Source: Steromphala cineraria (Eukaryota > Mollusca > Gastropoda > Trochida > Trochidae). From it: 64,000 nt of DNA. How positions within the stretch are numbered: position 1 is the stretch's first letter; each line of letters begins with the position of its first letter. Positions 1-11,815 of this stretch are shown here, piece by piece. The stretch spans positions 21,889,515-21,953,514 of the forward strand of contig OU744726.1 of NCBI GenBank assembly GCA_916613615.1, in the 5' to 3' direction. The notes under the pieces were generated by a model. That model did no database searches, was not told where the DNA came from, and saw only the letters and a list, made by a program, of their open reading frames with translations. The translations under genes and the position numbers were made by a program.

Positions 1-1640
1 CCTTTGTTAGTATCATTTTGATCATAACATTAACATCAGAATATCTTACTTGTTTGATAGGCATTGATGATGCCAATTTTATAGATATAACTTCTTCATT
101 CAATTTTTACAATGACTGTGTTGAATATCTTATTTTTTAATTTTGGATGGTAGATGCTTGTTATATATTATAGATGCCTATCAACTAATTGGATTTTTTT
201 TAAAACTCTATATCGATTGTGGAAAAGTAATATTGCTATATTTTGGAGACAACGTCAGCTGAGGAACTAATTTTTGTCCCTTAGCAGGATTGAACCCAGC
301 CTCCTCCAGAGTCTTGAAACAAGCACTGATCACACAGAAAGCTCACTAACATGGCCACCAGGCTTGACAAAATGCTCCAACATTTGGTACTTGAGCTCTG
401 AATATGAAACTAAGGTATGAGTTGACTTACAAGGAATATTACGATTTTTTTTGTGGAAAAGTGAATTCTGTTTCTTTTGGAAAGAAAGGTTTTTCAAGAG
501 ATAATAATATTTTGAGAAAAGGCATAATTATGTTGATTTGTTGAATTTGAAACAGAATATGGTCATATATAGTTGAAGTTTGTTGACATGAAAATGTTGA
601 TTGTATGACTCTTCAATCACTTTGAACAAATTATCTCCCTTGAAATGATATACCTGGTTTTACATATGTCTCTTGAACTGAAGGTTTTCTATCAAAAATG
701 TATTTATTAATTGCTTTTTAACTTGACTTTACTGCTCACTTTCCAAAGTAAACCCTCAGCATTTGTTTTAACAGTAAATACTCAAGATATGTTCTCTTTT
801 TCTATTTATCATTATGAATATTGATATATAAATATCAAGTTAAGAACTTTTATTACATTAACAATAAACTATATTATATACAATATCCAAAGTTTTTGTC
901 TCATATTATGCCATATTGGACCTTCTGTCTTTCTACATGTATGCCATATTGTTGTAAGTTAGTTGTGTGTCAGTAATATTTTAACTGTCCTGTGAACTTT
1001 CTATATTAACAAAGGTGTAATCTCTACATTGTAACTTCGATGTGATACATGTTATTGAAAATTAATGTTTGTTTACTAACCAGATTTGTTGCTTGTGAGA
1101 AGGGAGAATAGAAAATGATTGGGGAAAAAATATTTATTGCTTCATCTTTACACTCAGAGGATATGTCATTTCTTTCTATGTAACCTATGTCACAAGTAGA
1201 GCACTTTCTTGCTTAGAAATGCTGATTCCTGATTGGTTACAATCATATTGAGTTGTGCAATCACAAGCTTTGTTTCAAAATAAGCATTCAGTCTAATCCA
1301 ATAATGATTTAAGAGTTTCGCATCAGTCCAAGTTGTGAAATGATTTTTGATGAACAAAGAAGTTGTCATCCATATATTCCTAAGCATTATTGTCATTCCA
1401 ACTTCTAAAAATGCCTCTCAAAGAAGTGATTTTTGATTGGAATAGAAAATGGACAGTATCCCGTTTCAAAACAATTTCTGTTGGGGGATATGAATTGAGA
1501 AATGTGGTCCACTTGTATCAAAGGTTACATGGCAAGAAATAAGTTTTTTGGGACAAAGCAGGTAATTAGGCTAGGTACAATTGTTCATATTATGGTAGAT
1601 AACTACACGACCAGTAGGGTACAATGAAAGAATTCAGTTT
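1..1640. other. Gene-free AT-rich stretch
   Basis: No open frame with recognisable protein features is seen. The only structured item is a tRNA-like SINE head at about 255-350, listed separately. Confidence 0.5.
255..350 (-). repeat. tRNA-derived SINE head (degenerate)
   Basis: On the minus strand an A-box-like segment (TGGTGGCCATGTTAGTGAGC) is followed about 50 bases later by a B-box-like GGGTTCAATCC. The arms do not fold into a complete cloverleaf with a paired acceptor stem, so I read it as a tRNA-derived SINE or tRNA pseudogene and not a working tRNA. Confidence 0.4.
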
Positions 1641-1649
1641 GTAATCATT

Positions 1650-2955
1650 AGCAGCCCCGTCTAAGGACGGGGCTGCTATCAGTTTTTGTGAAGTTTCCAT
1701 CGCCGCCGCCGCCGCCGCCGCCGCCGCACTCGTACTACTAGCTATAACTTTTTTCCCCTAAGCTTTCCAGAACTCTTATTCATACCTTACTCCTCATACC
1801 TCGGGGGAACGATTTTGACACGTTCACTTTCAAGGTCAAAGGTCAAGGTCACGAGCTATGTATTCACACTAAGAATTCCTTGTAAACGCGATAACTTGAA
1901 AAGTTTTTGTGCTATGAAGCTCTAACTTGGTATATATCATCCTTGGAAAAGTAAAAAATTTTGAAAAGGTTTTGGCTACAATCCGTCAAAGGTCAAGGTC
2001 ACAGCAAGGTCATGACGTAAGCATGTTTTAGCGAAAATGCTTTATTTTAACTATGAACACTTTTAATCAATACATGATTGTTATACTCAAAAAAAAGTGT
2101 TCAATGATTGTGTGACCTTGAAGGTCAAAGGTCAAGGTCATGAGATATGAGTTATTACAAAATGCACTAAATTGGGGTATAACTTTATCCCATTTAGCTT
2201 TTCAGAACTCATGAACATGTCTAAATGTTAATACTTCCAGGGAATCATTATGACATGTTCACTTTCAAGTTCAAAGGTCAAGGTCACGAGTTATAAAATC
2301 ACCACAAAATTCTTTGTAAACACGGTAACTTGAAAAGTTTTTGTGCTATGAAGCTCTAACTTGGTATATATCATCCTTGGAAAAGTAAAGATTTTTGAAA
2401 AGGTTTCGGCTACAATCTGTCAAAGGTCAAGGTCACAGCAAGGTCATGACTTAAGCATGGTTTAGCGAAAATGCTTAATTTTAACTATGATCACTTTTAA
2501 TCAATACATGATTGTTATACTCAATAAAAAGTGTTCAATTATTGTGTGACCTTGAAGGTCAAAGGTCAAGGTCATGAGATATGAGTTATTGCAATTCCTT
2601 GTAAACACAATAACTTGAAAAGTTTTTGTGCTATGAAGTTTAGATTTTGTATATATTATCTCTTGAGAAGTTCAACATTTTCAAAAAGTTTTGGGTACTA
2701 ACTGTCGAAGGTCAAGGTCACAGCAAGGTCAACATATATGGAGAAAATGGATTAATTGTATTTTTAACACTTTATTTCATTACAATAATGTTATACTCAA
2801 TGAAATGTGTTCATTGATTGTGTGACCTTGAGTGTCAAAGGTCAAGGTCACGAGAAAATTCCCAATTTGGTGAGGCCTGTAAAAGGCGGAACAGGGTAAG
2901 GCAAAACCCAAAGTTCCGGGGCTGCTCTGCTTTTGCGGTATCCCGCAAACGCTAA
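1650..2955. repeat. ~430-bp tandem repeat with AGGTCA motifs
   Basis: A block with AAAGGTCAAGGTCA recurs at about 1828, 2266 and 2827; related blocks sit at 1985/2418/2702 and 2124/2550. This gives a monomer of roughly 430 bases repeated about 2.5 times. Each unit also repeats a phrase about a tyrosine-rich AT segment ending in 'gaaaagtttttgtgctatgaag'-type sequence. The tract opens with a GC-rich hairpin at 1652-1678 and a (CGC)n run near 1700, and ends near a second GC-rich stretch at 2880-2950. It looks like a transposable element with internal tandem repeats. A decayed relative lies at about 23250-23535. Confidence 0.75.
1699..1726. repeat. (CGC)n microsatellite
   Basis: A run of about nine CGC/GCC triplets in otherwise AT-rich DNA, inside the 5' part of the AGGTCA repeat element. 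Confidence 0.85.
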
Positions 2956-2959
2956 TTTA

Positions 2960-5600
2960 GTTTGAATTTTGTATTGTTTTGTTTCTCATATGCTCAGTAT
3001 GTTATTACTATAGACAGAGCTTATAAATTCTTCACAGGTTTTATGTTTTGTTTTATTTTTTCAATATTTTTATGATGATGATATGCAAGATGTCATTAAC
3101 CAGATCTTTAGTGCTTTTCTGTTGGATATATATAGAATCCATTTGAATGTAAACATTGTTATAATTTCTTTGTACATCATTAGTACTCTTTTGTTTTTTT
3201 GTGTGATTTTTGGTTTGTTATGTAGACACGTGTAGTTTTGAAATTGCGCATTGTGCATGCATTTTAAGTTTTAAACTCATTTCTTTTTATTTAATCTTCA
3301 AGGTGACAGTGTGTATATTTTTGATAGTTTTCAAAAAAAAAGTTATCCAAATTCTTAATGGGGTTGTTTGTATTTCTTTGGATTGAATATTTCAATTGTT
3401 GACTCAAATATGTTTTTCAACCAATTCAGGGTAAATATTCTGCATATTCAAGAATAACATACAGGCTTCTATGTTTGTCTCCCTTGTCTGTTCATCTTTG
3501 TACAGCAACAATAAACCTCAACATTTAAGATACTGTTATAAGGGGCCTCTGTTTTTCACAACATTGGCGGATCAAAATGGTTGCAGGATGCTGAATTAGT
3601 ACACTTCCTGCCCAAAAGAGTTCAAATTTATGTAGTAATTTTTTTCATTTTATGAACAAAAACTATATGACAAGATTAATTAGAATCACATCTTTGAAAT
3701 ATAAAACACAAATATTCTTTTATTCTAATTGATGAATTCAATAGTGGTATACTTAGGACACAATAAAGGCACTATGTGTTTGTTGTGCCTAATGTAGTTC
3801 TAGTTTTGGATATTATTTGATATCAATGAATTAATAATTAACAAAATGTATCATAAGTTGGTAATATGTTCTATGCATGTAATGTCACATTATCTAACAG
3901 GGTATTATAACATTATGTCCCACATGAATATTATTTCACGATATATTTGGATATTGCTTGTGGGATATGAAGATGATGTTTATGTGCTGTGCACAGTCAT
4001 ACAATATTCAATAGGGTGTTAAAGAATTGTGACATGAATCCCAGTTAGCAGTGTTATACAATGTATTATCACATTGCTCATGGGCGTAATAATTAAAATG
4101 TTTGACTTTCAAATATTGTATCAAACATCCATTTTGTTTTGCTTTATTTGTCTTTTGTATGAGTTCCTTCAAATTTGTTGATTTTGTTACCCCAATATTA
4201 AGTTTCAGAAATTGTTTTGGTCATGATTTTGGATAAGGGAGGCTACTCTGTATGCCTTAAAAACATAAATTTTAGCATTCTATGAATAAAAGGTGATAGA
4301 TACGATGAATGTTAAATGTGGACATTATCTGAATTAGAATGAAGAATTGTACTTAGTTTTTGAAAGTTGGGTTTTAACCATTTTGTACTATGGTGATGAA
4401 AGAAAACTTATATAGGAAAAATTATTTCCTTTGAAAATGTCAAGTTTTGCACAATTTAATGCCATTTGAAATTTAGTTCCCTTGAAAATATTTAGTAGTA
4501 CCAACAATTTGCATTCACATACCGGTAATCAGTTGATTCCATTGCCATCAGCTTTATATAAGCATTAGCCTTTAAACCTAAAGCATTTTGTCAATATCCA
4601 TTAAGAATAGAGTAAAATGCTATAAACATTTTCAAAATGGATATGCAGAAAAATTTACCCTAAACAAACTGCATCAAGTTTTGGACATAAAAGCTCATGT
4701 TATGAGGAACCGTATGGTTGAAACCCGTTCAATAGAATATCTAAATTTGCATATATTGCTTATTTTTTATATTTGTATATCCGTACATTATTTTGTTCGA
4801 ATAAAATTATTGCTCAATTTCTAATGGATTCCATCTTAGGAGTGTGAACATAAGCTTGCCAATTTTCCATCCAAAATTTGAAATTAGGTGTTTATATTAG
4901 GATGTTCAGTATGACCTATTATAAAAAAATGTTGATCTAAATTTGATTAGATTGAATAAATATCCATTTCTTTTCAAATGTTATTGTTCAGGTACTAACA
5001 AATGACAATAATGTTATGAGACTAATTTTTTAAATAGTAGTGTAGAACCTAAAGTAGCAACTAATACATCAAAGCTGATAACCAACTACTGTTTATGAAC
5101 CAAAGTTATGTACCCTGTGTACCCGTAGTGGTGATGATATATATGATATGTATTGTTGCTTTTAAAAATAAAATTGTGTAAATGTTGCATATTTTGTTTT
5201 TGTTGATGTTCATGTTAACTTTTCAGAGGAATACTTATCATCAAAAGGAGGGATGTAATCCCATAACACTTGGAATCTGATTAATTGAGTAATCCTTGGA
5301 ATATGTGATATACTTTTACACACTAGATCCTTTGTTGGATTCCAGTACTCATCTTTATCATCCCATTTGGTCTGTAATACCATGGGATATAGTCATGTTC
5401 TATCAAACCGTTCCTTATCATAACATTTGCAAAGTATAACTATGTTTAACCTTGCACATTAAAACTAAGAATGTAGATCAGATTTTGGATCTTAATCTTC
5501 TTCAGATTGTTTTGCAGTTTTGATGGAAACTGAACTTTGAATTAGATTTCCAAAACCACTAGACCTACATGTAAGCTATATATGAGGATCAGTCAACATC
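2960..5600. other. Gene-free AT-rich stretch
   Basis: Frames are short and have no recognisable domain. I see no transposon ends, RNA gene or long inverted repeat. Confidence 0.45.
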
Positions 5601-5863
5601 AGTCTAAGTAAACAGTGCCTCAATATTTCCCGCTTTTCACTCCAATATTGAGTCTAGAAAGATCTAGTAGAGGGTCACGTCAGCAAACCTTTCTGGGACC
5701 TATGACCTTTAACTTTATATGTGCAGAGACAGACTATTGTGGCTTGGTAACAGGAGTTCTTATTGGCCATTCGATATGTGGACTGACGCAACCCTCCACT
5801 AGACCTTTCTAGACTCAATATCGGAGTGAAACAGCTAATATTGAGGTAAGGTTTACTTAGACT
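5601..5863. mobile_element. MITE, family B copy 1
   Basis: The ends are inverted copies: AGTCTAAGTAAAC on the left and GTTTACTTAGACT on the right. Just inside, a CAATATTGAGTCTAG-like segment is mirrored by CTAGACTCAATATCGG. The length is about 263 bases and there is no coding content. Relatives are at 27286-27548, 58360-58506, 63893 to the window end, and a fragment near 38774. Confidence 0.75.
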
Positions 5864-6875
5864 TAGTCAGCATGTTTAGATGTGCCTTTTAGATTTCCAA
5901 GGTCTTTGGATATTTCTTTGTTGTTTATATTTTAGGGTAACTCAGACTTATGTTTCCAGAGCATAACTCAAAAACTGTAAGACCTAGCTCAGGATCTGAA
6001 TCAGTCATCGTGTGTGAATGTGCCATTTTGGATTTACAGCTTTATTGGATTTATATTTTAACTTTTCCAATGTAACAACTAAAGAAAAGTTCAAAAGCAG
6101 ATACATGTTTCACAGTTTTCTCAGTGATGATGGAATATAGAATGTTTTGGTCTTTTTTTAAATCTTAAATGATTTTTAGACCTATATATTCTGATTTTAG
6201 TGATAACCGGTGGGATCTGTCATCTTCTAATAACTCTTGTCATGAGATGTCTTGGCCTGAGATGTTTATCTCAGGCATACCTGGAAGTTAATCCTGAATG
6301 CCTGATGAAGCCATTGACACCTAATACTGTTTGAAAGTTTGCATTGCGAATTTAAATGAAGATACTAATTAAACTTGCAATTTTCCAACGAAAGAGCTGT
6401 GCCACTGTTGGTTTCAGGACAAGTGACCAAAACATTAGAAACGGAATTCCCTTGAAAGTACAGGACTTTCATGAAGCAATGATTGAAGTTGATTATTTGC
6501 CTGGAGAAGAAACATTACATCGTGAATCATAATAAATATATTGATAACTTTATGGTCATTGTTCGCAAATATATGTTAAACATATCAGAATTGACTGTTC
6601 TGTAAAATATGGCCATATGAACAAGCACACATGGAAGTTTGTTATTAATTTTCTGTATGATTCTTCTTAGAATTCATTGTCTTTATGTAGTAGAAATGCA
6701 TTAAATTTAAGAAATAACTCTTGACAATCTAAAGTTTAATTAAGGTCATCACTTATATTGGGGTCTTGAAAGCTAATATAGGTAAACAGTAGAGCTTAAT
6801 TTATATAGATTGGAGCAGATTTGGTCCAAATAAGATCCAACAACTTGAGGGTCGACTTTAACACCTTTTGCTGTT
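5864..6875. other. Gene-free stretch
   Basis: Nothing recognisable is seen beyond short chance frames. Confidence 0.4.
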
Positions 6876-7160
6876 GTGAATGTTCAGTTCATCTGCAAAT
6901 GTTCAGTTCATCTGGGAATGTTCAGATCATCTGCAAATTTTCAGTTCATCTGCGATGTTCAGTTCATCTGAAGTTTAGTTCATATGTTCAGTTCATCTGA
7001 AGTTTAGTTTATATGTTCAGTTCATCTGATGTTCAGTTCCTCTGTGAATGTTCAGTCTGCAAATGTTCAGTAAATGTGTGAACGTTCATTTCATCTCTGA
7101 TTGTTCAGTTAATGTGTGAATGTTTAGGTTATCTATAAATATTCACTTCATCTGTACATT
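6876..7160. repeat. ~23-bp minisatellite (TGTTCAGTTCATCTG)
   Basis: The core TGTTCAGTTCATCTG recurs roughly every 17-23 bases about a dozen times, with drift toward the right-hand end. Confidence 0.85.
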
Positions 7161-7164
7161 TGGG

Positions 7165-7772
7165 TTTATTCTGCCAAAGTCCAGTTAATCTTGTGCAGAT
7201 ATGACTATAGCAAAAGTTAAAACAATTAATAATAAAAGCTTGAGATGATTATTGCGTTTGTAATTTGGTCTAATATACGAATATTGATCTAATATCTACG
7301 AATATTCAGTTTTTCAGTTTTCACAGCTGAGTTACGCTCCCTTCCTCCTTTAAATCAAAGAGATACAACCACAAAACAAACTGATGTTCTTTTGATAAAA
7401 ATTATGTTGTTCAGACAAGTCTGTGTAAAGAATTAATGATATTGTTTAATGTGAATAGATGAAACTACCCTTAATTCAGTAAATCATAAAACTAAAAATG
7501 CCCATATGTAGCTTGCAACCATATGGCCATCGTAGTTATATTTATTGTTCGTTTTAATACCGGGTTGCTTCGCGTTATTACGTGACTTTAACGATTGCAG
7601 CAACGAGGCTCGCATATGATAAATCACCAACGAGCGAAAACAAGGCCTATAGCTCGTATGTGTCAGAAGAAAGGGAGACCCCATTAATCTATGACGTTGG
7701 AGGACCATCTAACATCCAACTTCAACGTGAAAACATTTTAAATAATTTGTTACAGGATTCACTTTACTAAGA
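7165..7772. other. Gene-free stretch
   Basis: No convincing gene. A short open frame near 7582-7770 has no recognisable domain and runs into the hairpin and TTAA end at 7773. Confidence 0.4.
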
Positions 7773-7849
7773 AATGTCAAACATTTTGGAGTTAACCCTC
7801 ACGCTGTAGCGTGGGGCCTTTGAGGCCCGGTTACATGTTTGACATTACC
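7773..7849. repeat. Inverted-repeat block with TTAA end
   Basis: AATGTCAAACAT and ATGTTTGACATT flank a core that holds TTAA-CCCTCACGC, a CACGC..GCGTG hairpin and a GGGCCTTTGAGGCCC palindrome. It could be a small foldback element, or the left end of the larger TTAA element described next. Confidence 0.5.
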
Positions 7850-9499
7850 CAGAATCAACACATTTGAAATAAGCGACTTCTTACTTCATGTATTCCTCCA
7901 TTAGTATGTTTTCTAAGGCTACATATGACGTCATAACTGTAGACAAGATATTGCTTTTTTAATTGACGTTTTAAGAAAATGCATACGTTTGCTGTAAGCT
8001 CGGGCCTCAAAGGCCCAGGTAAACTGTTGTTTCAGTACAAAATATACAGAGTCGCAATGAAAAAATAAATACATAATACCCCTTGAGATTACTTCCTGAT
8101 GTAGATAAACCAAATAATAAAAAAGTTACCTAGCAAAAATAATAAATTCTCCCAAAACTGAAACGCACATGCAATTTTTCAGAGAATCTATTTCTTCGCC
8201 TTAAAAAACAAAAATGTTGCATAATTCCAATGATATCAAGGCGAAAATTCAGTCTTATATATGAATTCATGGCATTTGAAAAACTATGTTGCTAGACTTC
8301 CCTTTTGAAATGAATGGACAAATAGGTGGAGTGCCCATTATGCAGTTCCACCCCATTCTTTCTGCAATGCAATGACCAGTTAACAATTGTTGGTGTGTCT
8401 CGGGCGTATTGTGACGTTGACGTACACATTTATTTGATTCATATAGTTGATGTTTCATTTGGCTTTGAATCTAGTATTTGAGAAGGCATTAACTTCTTAA
8501 CTTAAAAGGCAGTGTAATGAGCCATCTAATGTTCTGCAAGTAAATTCAAGTTATATCAATAGAAGCACAACCTTTGTTGGTAAATAATCTGATGCAAGTG
8601 ACGTTCTTGGACGTTATCGAAATTGTGATTTGCCCCTCAACACCCAATCACACTGTCTCAACCGAATCTGTTGACTTGTGGCATAAACTATGGGCAACAT
8701 AGTATTAAGGTTCAAGATCATGATCGTAAAACGCCAGTTCATATGATTGAGTTCTTTGAAGCCACCTAAAACAGGGGCGATAACTGGCCTTCATGGTCAT
8801 ATACCCCATACATGCAAACGCTTTAGTAAAGTTTAAATTTGGTGAACTTTTTAACCCAAATCAGTGATGATGTGAATAATCTGTATTCCTGTTGCAAGAG
8901 AATGAAGAAAAATTGTAACCCCGATGTAGAGATTTTTGGTTTTGGTGGTAACTCTTTAAAGCATATGCACATGCATCTTAAGCTCTTTTGGCCGGAAATG
9001 GCCTGTAAGAACGAACCAATAATGCGCAATATAGCGATAGTGAATATTATAATGCCAGACTACTGTGAATCATGAAACTTCGGTTTCAATTTCACGTTCA
9101 ACAGCATTTTAATTTCTGACACTCAGTCGATGCATAATGGTAACCTTTGTTCCATGTAGAATTGAATAACACAATTTGAAAAATAATTGCCTTCGGTTGG
9201 TCAAAGGTAGCCTACCACATGTTCTAGCGTTTACTCTTACGTGAATTCTGCTATGCATTTAATCCAAATAATGTTTTACCAGAAGAGCTTGCAAATGAGT
9301 CTCAATCAAGCAAAGAAGTGAGCGTGGCTCACTAATACCCCCGACCGTGCATCCCTGACTAACTGAATTATGTTTTACTTTCAAATGAGTCATCTCTTTC
9401 ACAGCATTTGACCCCCAAAGAGGAATTGAGAGAAATGACGAATATAAAAAAATGGAACTTTGTAAAAAAAAACACACACAAAAAACCCTTATCAATTTT

Positions 9500-9975
9500 A
9501 GTTTTGATTTGGCACTGGACCGCTCCTAGTAGGGAAGAAGACACATGTAAAATGTGAAAAGAATCAGATGAAAAGTTTTTCCCGTAATAGGTTGGACAAA
9601 TCTGATATTGGAAAATGACTATGTTCAAAATATTGAAATTTGAAAAAAATGTAAATATCAATGAAATTTGTTGCAATTTCGCACCGCACCCCTCCTAGTA
9701 GGGTAGAAGGCATGTGCAAAATTTGAAATAAATCGGATGAATAGTTTTCACGTAATAGGTCGGACAAATCTGCTGTTGGAAAATGACTAAGTTCAAAGCA
9801 TGGATATTGTAAAAAAATTCAAATATTAACGAAATTTGCTGTAACTTCGCACTGCACCCCTCCTAGTAGGGTAGAAGACATGTGCAAAATTTGAAATTAA
9901 TCGGATAAATAGTTTTCCCGTAATAGGTCGGACAAAAAATGTCCTCGGATAGACACACACACACACACGGAATCG
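9500..9975. repeat. ~170-bp tandem repeat plus (CA)n
   Basis: The motif CTCCTAGTAGGG(T/A)AGAAG recurs at about 9523, 9692 and 9863, each followed by a CGTAATAGG(T)(C/T)GGACAAA phrase about 75 bases later. The tract ends in GATAGACACACACACACACAC. Unit length is about 170 bases, with 2.5 copies. Confidence 0.85.
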
Positions 9976-10252
9976 TTGATATTACAAGTTACACCCCTTG
10001 GGCGGTTATATCCCTTCTTTTTTTCAATTGGTTTTAACTCATAACTACCTTCTTATAGGTGTTTACCCCTTACACCCCTTGTGAAGTTATTGTCTTTAGT
10101 TTAGTTGAATGTTATATGCCGTGAGCTCCATCCGCTTAGGTTGGTTATCACATAACCACCTTGGTTGGTTATAAGATTGTAAACAATTGCAAACAATTGG
10201 ACTTGTAAAATTTGGATTTTTAATCAAACAAGAAAGTTAAGATTTATGAACA

Positions 10253-10330
10253 ACGAAAGTGGGATTCGAACCAGGACCTCTATGTTGTCAAGCAGCTCTC
10301 GTACCTGTTGAGCTACCGTGGATCCATGCC
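10253..10330 (-). repeat. tRNA-derived SINE head
   Basis: The minus strand reads as an A box (GGTAGCTCAACAGG), an anticodon-like loop (CTTGACAAC) and a B box (GGTTCGAATCCC). The acceptor stem is not paired and the T stem is poor, so a SINE head or pseudo-tRNA is more likely than a functional tRNA. Confidence 0.55.
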
Positions 10331-10747
10331 AGTTGATGTAATTTTGTGTGTGTCATGTTTGTTTTTTTAATTTTCCCCTATAAATATATATTAATATTGC
10401 AATAAAATAGTTTTTAATGTAAGGAATCAAGTTTTTAGTTCTAAAACACTAAGCAGGGGGTATTGTAAGTAGTCTAAAATAGAATTCTTATCAAGACCCG
10501 CAAAATAGATCACTAAACCGTTTTCAATTATTTGTATGTAAACCAATTTAGTTGAAACACCGTAATAAAATAGTTTTTATTGTAAGAAATCAAGCGTTTA
10601 TTTCTAAAACCCTAATATGGGAGTAATTTAAGTATTTTTTCTTATCAAGAAATGATAAACCCGCGAATGATATCAGTAAAACGTTTTTAAATTAATTGTT
10701 TATAAACAAATTAAGTTTAAACTATTGCAGGAGTCTTCCGCGGGAGT

Positions 10748-10859
10748 GTAAGTCAAATAATAACCCGTTTGCCTCGGGTTATGGAAATAACCTCTGCTCG
10801 GGCTACGCCCTCGCGAGGTTATTTTCCATAACCCCTCGGTACCGGGTTATTATTTACTA
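10748..10859. repeat. Hairpin MITE (AAATAATAACCCG)
   Basis: Near-perfect inverted repeat. AAATAATAACCCG and CGGGTTATGGAAATAACCTC are mirrored by GAGGTTATTTTCCATAACCC and CGGGTTATTATTT. The loop at about 10800 is GC-rich. Confidence 0.75.
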
Positions 10860-11099
10860 CATACCCCGGACCGTTGGTCGGGGGTATAATAAACATATCA
10901 CCGATCAGTTTGTGAGGTTTGGAACAGATAGGTGACATATTTTACATACAATCAAAAACAATATTGACCCTTTTGCCCAGGCAGCGTTCCTGAGTTGCAT
11001 GTGCATGTGCCTGGGCCCCTGAGGCCCACATGGTCGCAAAGGTGGTGTCATTAACGATACTGCGTGAGGGTTAAGAATGATGTTGATATCAAAATATTA

Positions 11100-11783
11100 A
11101 ACATGATTATGCCAAGAAAATGAGAGTTCTATGAATGGTACATTAGCGCGAGAATGTCACTTCTAATAGATTGGCGGTAACCTATTACAAAATCATAAGT
11201 AAATCCGTCGTTTGGTATTTACAACCTCACACTAACTAAATACAAATCAAACAATTTCTCCCTCACGAAAAAAATTGTCAATTCATTAATAGCACTTATA
11301 CTCCAAGGTGCAGTTCAGCTTTTTTAGTATCATTTAAATAGAAATATCATATAATAATCCCATGAAGACCAATCAGGTAAGTAATTTCTTGCGTTGTCAG
11401 ACTTTCCCAAGATGGAAATGAGTTCGCGGAAGGACTAGGGGATTCCCCTGAAAGTAAAATAGGAATAAGGGCAAGGTCGACCGCCATGTTCTAGAGAAAT
11501 GAATCGATCAAGGAGCGCACTCTGTCTATAAAGACTCTCAGTGAAGAGTAAGAGCCATCTGTCACAGTAAGTACCAAATGTATTGTAAGAGTCAGATTCC
11601 AGCTAGACGTACGCCTGTTGGTAACTTATAACTGACGATAAATGCGGGTCCATTTTACACAGCACTGTTCCCGACAAGCTCAATGCCAGACTGAGCCTCG
11701 AGTGGTCCCCGGTTGTAGTAACACAAATTATTATTACCTTGTATGCTTGAGAACCTGGTGCCGCTCACTCTCTCCACCCCCCA

Positions 11784-11815
<32 letters not shown>

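Larger units (their letters stand above)
7796..11070. mobile_element. Possible 3.3-kb piggyBac-type element, non-coding
   Basis: TTAA at 7792-7795 is followed by CCCTCACGC. Its mirror GCGTGAGGG is followed by TTAA at 11071-11074. TTAA target duplications and ends starting with CCC are hallmarks of piggyBac elements. Both ends also carry a GGCC-rich palindrome a short way inside. No intact transposase frame is visible. The interior holds tandem repeats, a tRNA-like head and a hairpin element, so nested insertions are likely. The two ends could instead belong to unrelated short elements. Confidence 0.4.

Noticed and set aside
5615..5812. 65-codon open frame
   Set aside because: It lies entirely within a MITE and has no domain.
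10253..10330. Functional tRNA gene
   Set aside because: A and B boxes are present, but acceptor and T stems do not pair. The same applies to 49690-49761 and 255-350.
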